A DNA stretch of 64,000 nucleotides from Lonicera japonica (lineage: Eukaryota > Streptophyta > Magnoliopsida > Dipsacales > Caprifoliaceae): NCBI GenBank assembly GCA_021464415.1, contig CM038467.1:49767309-49831308 (forward strand), written 5' to 3'. The position numbers and the translations under genes were made by a program. Below the pieces are notes generated by a model. That model saw only the letters and a program-made list of their open reading frames with translations, made no database searches and was not told the origin of the DNA. Positions 57,849-64,000 of this stretch are shown in pieces. How positions within the stretch are numbered: position 1 is the first letter of the stretch; every line of letters starts with the position of its first letter.

Positions 57849-59152
57849 TGATGGAAATTTAGTTCCAGAATTGTTTAATATTGCGTATAGACCGAACAAA
57901 TTTTTTTATGTAAAACCCTAGTGCAGAATCGGATTTTACCTTCAAGATCTCTCTGGTTTGATCTCGTCTTAGCACGAATAGGGGTTGGTGGAGACAAATC
58001 GAGAACACGGGCTCGATAGAACATCAAGATCTTCTATCATATTCCTTTCGCTGTGCAATCCTGTACCGAGTGTGGGCTGCGGTATCACAAAGATCTCCTT
58101 CTCTACTCTCTACAGCATAAACCCTAAATTTGTGAAAATTATTGTGTCGAGAGAAGAGGCAAGGCTGGCATATATATAAGGCTACGATTGGGACCCTAAG
58201 GAGAAATAAGTATTTAGGCTTACTATGAAAAACTGGAATCCTAATTCGATTAAGAATTGATTCCTTCCATAAATTATAATTCACACCACTAAAGAATTAT
58301 AATTGCACTCCCGTCCTTATCTCAAAATTATATTTCGAGCTCCTTGTTATTAAATACTTATTATTCTTTCCACGTTAAGATTTCAGATAACCGTCATTTA
58401 AAATTAAATTACTAACAATTATATTTAAATGACTTATTAATCCTTGAGCGTACCACTTAACTTATTTGACATGTCGGATTAACATAATCCACCTGTAGGG
58501 TTTGACATGATCAAAACTTATAAGCTTCTCAAGGGGTTATCATTAATCCCTATACCGGAACGTGGATTCCGTCAGTAATTAATATTCATCATACATATAG
58601 TGTCTCTATCCAATTCACGAAGATTATTGATCCATAAATGAATCTCACTCTTAATGAGTCAAAACAACAAACACTACATATACATGTCTATTAATTATTT
58701 CAAGATTAACAGCATAAGTAATCATAATAACCATAGGATTTTAAATTATTTTATATAGTCAGTATAAAAATAATTAACCAAAATTGGTCATCTTTAATAC
58801 ACACAAAGTGTACTAGCACAATGAGTTAAAACTGTATCGTTTCCTGTAGTCAAGATAAACTACTAAAACTTGTGCTACAATCCTACCGATGGTTGTCCAA
58901 TTCCATCTAAGACCGTGAACCAATAAACTTATATTCTACAAGAACCGATGATATGATTCTCTGTGTGTAAGCTATACTCTACACATCAAATCATCTACTA
59001 TATGGAATAAAAGACACACACATGCACAATATTTAAATAAATAATATAATACAACCATTGCCCACAAAAATTCTCATTAAAATAGCAAAACCGAGTTTAT
59101 ATATCAAAACCAATAATAATAAAATCATGGCTTTTAGTATATCACTCTAACA
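57849..59152 (-). repeat. solo copia LTR (family of the 26766 and 34033 elements)
   Basis: 1304 bp; plus-strand ends TGATGG and TCTAACA, flanked by the 5-bp duplication ATACA (57844-57848 and 59153-59157). Formed by LTR-LTR recombination of a full element. Confidence 0.92.
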
Positions 59153-60218
59153 ATACAATCCTCGGGCTAGCCGTGGCTTCCCGAAAAAAAAAACATGCAT
59201 ATATATATACCAAAAATAAACTGTATCAGAGCTTCTATCTCGTCCCTGATCCCGTCGCTTCCTGGTCCCCATGGGACTCATGAGTACGTGCAAAGATTTA
59301 AAGTAAACTGAGGTGAGCTATTTGCTCAGTAGGGGGTATAGGCCGAATGTTCAAAAACATACTTATAATCATATATTTCAATCCACGTTTACTCAAATAA
59401 TATCAACAAGAATCATTTTCATCAAGTAATAATGCATGAACGTGCTAATGCAGCTTACCTCTTGTGTCAACCGATTACCGTATAATAGAGAGCCTGAGCT
59501 GTGAGTACATCCCATTTGCCACCGACAATGCCAAATCATCGAACTGATACTCTGGGATCAATTGTCCTGATCCCATATGAATAGCTCTAGGATCATTCTC
59601 TCCGACCCCATATAAACACAGATAATCATAACACAGTAGTGCCTTGCCAATTTTCCTAGGTTCCCGGGCTCCACACCGGTGGCTTATAGGCTGCCAAACA
59701 TTGCTCCCCCAGGGGTTTAGGGCTTTTCAACCTAAGGGCACTGGGCCTTGCCTATTTTTCCATCCCGGCACGCACTATCCATTCGATACAAACATCCCTT
59801 TTCAAGAGACACAAGTTCTCCATATCATATATGAGCAACAGAAACTCTCCAAGAGTTAAATAATTGGTCCATAAGCCATGATGATACACCCAAACTTTCC
59901 GAACAATTTCCATGCTTTCGGTTGACCCAATAAGGATGCAAACATGTACAAATGCTAATAAATGAGCAAGCGAAACAATCTATGCCATACACCCTTCAAC
60001 AATTTCCACACATATTCCATGGTGTATATATTTTATCAATAGGTTCGTTTCACCAACATATAATATCCATACGACCATGGTATGTGTCGTACTAGTCCAA
60101 TATCACATATCTGCCGGGTGAAAATGGCATATATTACCTCAACGCACACTTTTGTAACATTGATATGCATAAAGTATTGCTTCACAAAACATATCAAGCA
60201 TCATAAAGACAAGCAGAG

Positions 60219-60367
60219 TTTTTTTTTTTTTTAAATTAAGGGAGGTCTAAGTCTCTCCCTTAATTCCTACAAATAAAGAAAAACCCTCCCCTCCTACCCC
60301 ATGAGTCGAACCATTGACCTCAAGACAAGGGTGGAGGTTGCCTACCACTGGGGCAACCCCTCTCCTC
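60219..60367 (-). mobile_element. tRNA-derived SINE
   Basis: Minus strand: A box in TTGCCCCAGTGGTAGG (60341-60356), B box GGTTCGACTCA (60302-60312), a body ending in an A tail (T run at 60219-60232). The 13-bp duplication AAGACAAGCAGAG lies at 60206-60218 and 60368-60380. All features of a plant SINE are present. Confidence 0.92.
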
Positions 60368-61350
60368 AAGACAAGCAGAGTTTTAAACATAATGATTTTC
60401 GTAAAATAAAGTCATACTTCGAGTTTTAAAAGCATTTAAACCCCCTACCTCAAGTTATTTGCTAGAAGGAAGGAGAAAAGACGAAGCTTCAAGCTTTGTC
60501 CAAAGAAATCCCAACGATGAAGATGATGAATAGTGAAGAAGAAGTTGATTCAGATGATCTTGAGCCTAAATCTTTGATACGGAAGGATTAATACGTAGAA
60601 ATCTCTTCCTTTCTCTCTTTAAACCCTCTAGAATCTCTCCTAGTATGTGAAAATGTTTGGGTCAAAAAATGGGTGAAAAATGTCATAAAACGCACTTAAA
60701 ACGATCTTAAGTTGGTGGAAAAAGTTAACAGGCGGAATGGTATGCCAAATACCCAATACTGGTCCGCGTGTCACAATTTTTGCAAAATTTTGTTACCGAA
60801 CTGGTATGCCAAAATGCCATACCGCTCCGCGCTTTAACATTTTTGGGCCTGAAGCACTGTATGTATTTTGGCCATAACTTTTTGCTTGGAACTCCGATTG
60901 AGGTGATTTTTATGTCCACGAAAAGCTAATTCAAAGATCTACAACTTCCTAAGAGGAAGATTTCCCAAATTCTAGATATATTTTTCCCAAAAATTAACCG
61001 AAGACAGCACTCTGCTAAAACACTACCAAATGACCGGAATTTTGCAATAGGACTACTTTGTGCCCTATTTTGACCCACAATGAGTGAGAACTAGCGTTCG
61101 GTCAAAACACGAAAGTTGTAGAATGGTAAAAATAATAGACACACACATAGATGGAACCTTAATCAGATAAGTAACGAAGAAATTATGATAGTTCAAAGTT
61201 AGCTAGAATTAACGAATCGTAAAGAACCAAAACTTCATATTTACCAACCGAAATCGATTCGGACCACCAGAATCACCAAACGATCATTCACATGTGTATA
61301 AAGGAGATATTATAACATAATTAACATTAATATAAATACAGGATGTTACA

Positions 61351-62562
61351 GTGAAACTATTACGGTTAACATAGGGACTGATTATGATAGGAAGGAAGTG
61401 AAGATCGGGGCTGACTTGAGCAAAGCCGATGGTAAAGACTTGCATAATTTATTGAAAGAATATGCCAATGTATTTACTTGGTCCTATTCAGACACTCCAG
61501 GATTGAGCTTAAGCCGGAATGTTGGTCAATCAAACAAAAACTCAGAAAGTGGATACCAGAATGGTCACTCAAAGTCAAAGAAGAAGTAAAGAAACAACTA
61601 AAAGTGGGGTTTATTCGGGTAATGGATTATCCGACATGGTTGGCTAACATGGTGCCAGTGCCGAAGCCAAATATGAAGGTAAGGGTGTGTGTAGATTATC
61701 TGGATCTCAACAAAGCCTGCCCAAAAGATGATTTCTCATTGTAAATAACACCGCCAACCACGCCCTGAAGTCGTTTGCTGATGGGTTTGCCGGTTACAAT
61801 CAGATAAAAATGCACCCCGACTACCAGGATAAAACTACCTTCATAACGCCATGGATAACTTATTGTTATACAATTATGCCATTCGGATTGAAAAATGTCT
61901 GGGCAACATACCAAAGGGCTATAACCATATTGTTCCATGATATGATTCATAAGGAGGTGGAAGATTATGTGGATGACATGATCATTAAGTCTAAAGAGAG
62001 AGAAAGGCATCTTCCAGCCCTCAAGACCTTCTTTGATAGACTCAAACAATTCTAGATGAAGTTAAATCCACAAAAATGGGTATTCGAGGTAACCAAAGGC
62101 AAGCTGCTGGGGTATATGGTTAGCAAGAAAGGAATCGAGGTAGACTCTGCAGAGGTAAAAGCAATCCAAGAAATGCCCGTGCCACGCACCGAAAAGGAAA
62201 TAATAGGGTTCTTGGGTAAGTTACAGTATATTAGCCGATTCATATCCCATCTCACGCAAAAATGTGAACCCATATTCAAGTTATTGCAGAAATCATCAAA
62301 TGGCCAATGGAATGAATAGTGTCAGGCAACATTCGATAAGATCAAAGAATATTTATTGAATCCACCAATCTTCGCTCCGCCACAGCCGAGACTTCCCTTA
62401 TTGTTGTATCTTAGGGTTAATGAAACTGCCGCGAAGGCCATGATGGCCCAACACATAGCTTAAAGAAAGAGCAGGCAATCTATTATATCAACAAGAAGTT
62501 GACATATGAAAGGAACTATTCGCCGTTGGAGAGATCATGCGCATCGATAATCTGGGCCACGC
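61351..62562 (+). pseudogene. reverse transcriptase and RNase H of element F
   Basis: Begins with the linker end (KVKIGADLSK-like) and NVFTWSYSDTPG. It keeps the RT N-terminus that element A has lost (EEVKKQLKVGFIRVMDYPTW near 61590; VCVDYLDLNKACPKDD near 61688). A short deletion after DDFSL at 61740 removes the PxIDxxVD stretch. YVDD is present near 61966-61977. Stops near 62053 and 62318. RNase H is recognisable to SIIWA at 62555, then cut by an LTR. Confidence 0.88.
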
Positions 62563-63541
62563 TGTGAGAATTCGGGCTTTCGACCTATCCTTCTCGGTTT
62601 CTTATTTTTCTTGTTTTGAAGGAAAACGTGTTTTCAGAGTCGCCAGTTTGTTTTACAAGAAAATAAACAAAAGATCGTACGAAGGACAATTCAAAAAACG
62701 AATTATCTTTCGTACGTTTAAAACCAGAGATTCATTGATAATTCATTTTTGCTAGGATTCGGGAACTACGTTATGAATTAGGAAGGTGTTAGGCACCCAA
62801 TTCACCCTTTCGGTCTCTTAATGGATCATGTATTTAATTCATATTTTAGATATCTTGCAATTAGTTTGAATTATTTTTAGAATAGTCCTTTTTGGATAAA
62901 TTTAGTTTTAAAATTGTATTTTGAAATCAGACTCTAGCTTTGCGAGCGCCTACGTATTCATTTGTAGAATAAAATCAGAGTCTCGTAATTTCATTTGTTT
63001 GGAAACTGTTTTAGTATTTTTGAAAACGTGTTAAAACGGATTTTAGATTTCTTGTAAACTTAGAAAGGACTTGTTTTGAAAGCAGTGGACTTCTTTGCAA
63101 GTTATCTAATTTTCTTGATTAAAACTTGTGCAGTAATTGAAATCAGAAGAGTGGTAGAAAGATGTACCTAATGCGCTTAAAGAATAAAGACTGCTCACTT
63201 GCTTCTTTCTCTAGAAATTTCTCTCTCTAAAAACTCTCTTCCTAATGATGTAGACAGAGTTTTCTCTCTCTAAAACTTACTTGAGTGTTTCCTCCTAAAA
63301 TGACAGCCCAAGGGTCTATAGCAAGATTTCCGCCAAAAACACTTCAAAAGGGGCTAGCCGCAGGGGGTGAGGCTAGGGCGTGCGGCTCGAAGCCAACCGT
63401 GCGGCTAGGGATTGCGGTTCGGAGACAACCGTACGGCTAGGGTATGTTGCTTGGAGCCAACAATATAGCTAGGAGGCAGCCGTGCGGCTGGCTCTTGATG
63501 TAGTAAAGCGAAGTGGATTGGTTGTTGTAGATTCCTAACGC
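62563..63541 (-). repeat. truncated Tat-type LTR in element F pol
   Basis: Plus-strand end TGTGAGAATTCGGG at 62563; homologous to 25142-26120. The distal ~130 bp (TGTGAACACC side) are missing, and so are about 190 codons of element F between RNase H and the second RNase H. A deletion after insertion explains both. Confidence 0.75.
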
Positions 63542-64000
63542 GCCATTATCCTTTCGGCTTCAGTTCAATTGCACCAATGATACTGTTGAATACGAAACTT
63601 GCATTGTGGGATTATGAATTGCACTTGAAAAGGGAGTAACAAAGATACAGGTATTTGGGGATTCGACTCTAATCATTCATTAGATACTCCGAAAATGGAA
63701 GAGGTGGCAAACAAGTTTGAAAAGTTTAAGTTCCATCATGTTCCTCGCTGCTAGAATAATTTTGCTGATGCACTAGCAACTCTGGCATCAATGGTAGAAA
63801 TTCTCGAAGATATGCAAATAGTACAAATAGCCATTAAGCAAAGGGAAATTCATGCCTACTACCTCGTCTTTGAGTGCGAAAGAGGAAGTGGCAGACCTAT
63901 CAACATGGTATTATGACATCTGGAGGGTTTTAAAGGAAGGAAAATACCCTAAGGGTGCTGACAAGAAAATCCGAATAGCACTTCGAAGATTGGTCGCTCA
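63542..64000 (+). pseudogene. second RNase H and pre-integrase region of element F
   Basis: Frames with NCTNDTVEYETCIVGL and VFGDSTLIIH match the second RNase H; then STWYYDIWRVLKEGKYPKGA and IRIALRRLVA match element A near 5650-5760. Several stops and frameshifts. Cut by the window end. Confidence 0.82.

Larger units (their letters stand above)
57587..61350. mobile_element. solo LTR-like insertion, ends TGTAACACCCCG / GGATGTTACA
   Basis: Flanked by the 5-bp duplication GTGAA (57582-57586 and 61351-61355), ends TG...CA. Net of its own insertions it is about 2.3 kb with no coding frame, so a solo LTR is the best reading. The terminal sequence and the ctgagcaaatagctcacc-type block (59310-59335, reverse) suggest a Del/Tekay chromovirus; this is from memory. 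Confidence 0.7.
51617..64000 (+). mobile_element. Tat-lineage gypsy element F (plus strand, continues past the window)
   Basis: LTR end, primer site, leader, gag, G-patch, protease, G-patch, RT, RNase H and second RNase H in the same order as element A. Interrupted in gag, before RT and after RNase H. The window ends in the region between the second RNase H and integrase. Confidence 0.85.

Noticed and set aside
1..64000. Host protein-coding, tRNA or rRNA genes and CRISPR arrays
   Set aside because: All substantial frames trace to transposable elements. TGGTATCAGAGC sites are primer-binding sites and not tRNA genes, and the repeats are tandem satellites or LTRs.

Overview
This window is a stack of nested plant transposable elements. 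No host gene, tRNA, rRNA or CRISPR array could be supported. Ty3/gypsy Tat-lineage elements with a second RNase H, Ty1/copia elements with initiator-Met primer sites, CACTA transposons, a TRIM-like element and a tRNA-derived SINE together indicate a large, repeat-rich flowering-plant genome. The species cannot be told from the sequence.

Layout. (A) 1-16693: one very long Tat element on the plus strand whose 5' end lies outside the window. It has gag, a protease flanked by two G-patch-like modules, RT, two RNases H and integrase. Then come two genes on the opposite strand: a DUF7745-like gene (7113-8369) and a five-exon plant mobile domain (PMD) gene (8813-13392). Intron 1 of the PMD gene holds a 69-bp minisatellite with higher-order structure. 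A 63-bp repeat array and the 3' LTR (15175-16693) follow. (B) 16698-17171: TRIM-like element. (C) 17186-21788: minus-strand Tat-type LTR split by a 3.4-kb CACTA element (18089-21476, TSD GGT). (D) 22669-25129: truncated copia element. (E) 25142-51616: minus-strand Tat remnant. It contains a minus-strand copia (26766-47475, TSD GTAAC), which contains a 14.7-kb CACTA (29464-44167, TSD TCA), which contains a plus-strand copia of the same family (34033-42365). (F) 51617-64000: a second plus-strand Tat element. It is interrupted by an unclassified insert in gag, by a solo LTR-like insertion (57587-61350, TSD GTGAA) that itself carries a solo copia LTR (TSD ATACA) and a SINE, and by a truncated LTR in pol.

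Main result. In element A a palindrome with core TGTCGNNCGACA recurs just upstream of the TATA boxes of all three predicted promoters: the LTR, the DUF7745-like gene and the PMD gene. Eleven exact or near copies are present, and most neighbouring sites are about two or three DNA helical turns apart. This looks like a shared operator set carried by the element together with two of its own antisense genes. A related LTR family in the window has a different palindrome (CCAACCGTACGGTTGG) in the same position.

All coding regions are decayed. Most stop codons are one C-to-T or G-to-A step from CAG, CGA, CAA or TGG, and several catalytic residues are changed.
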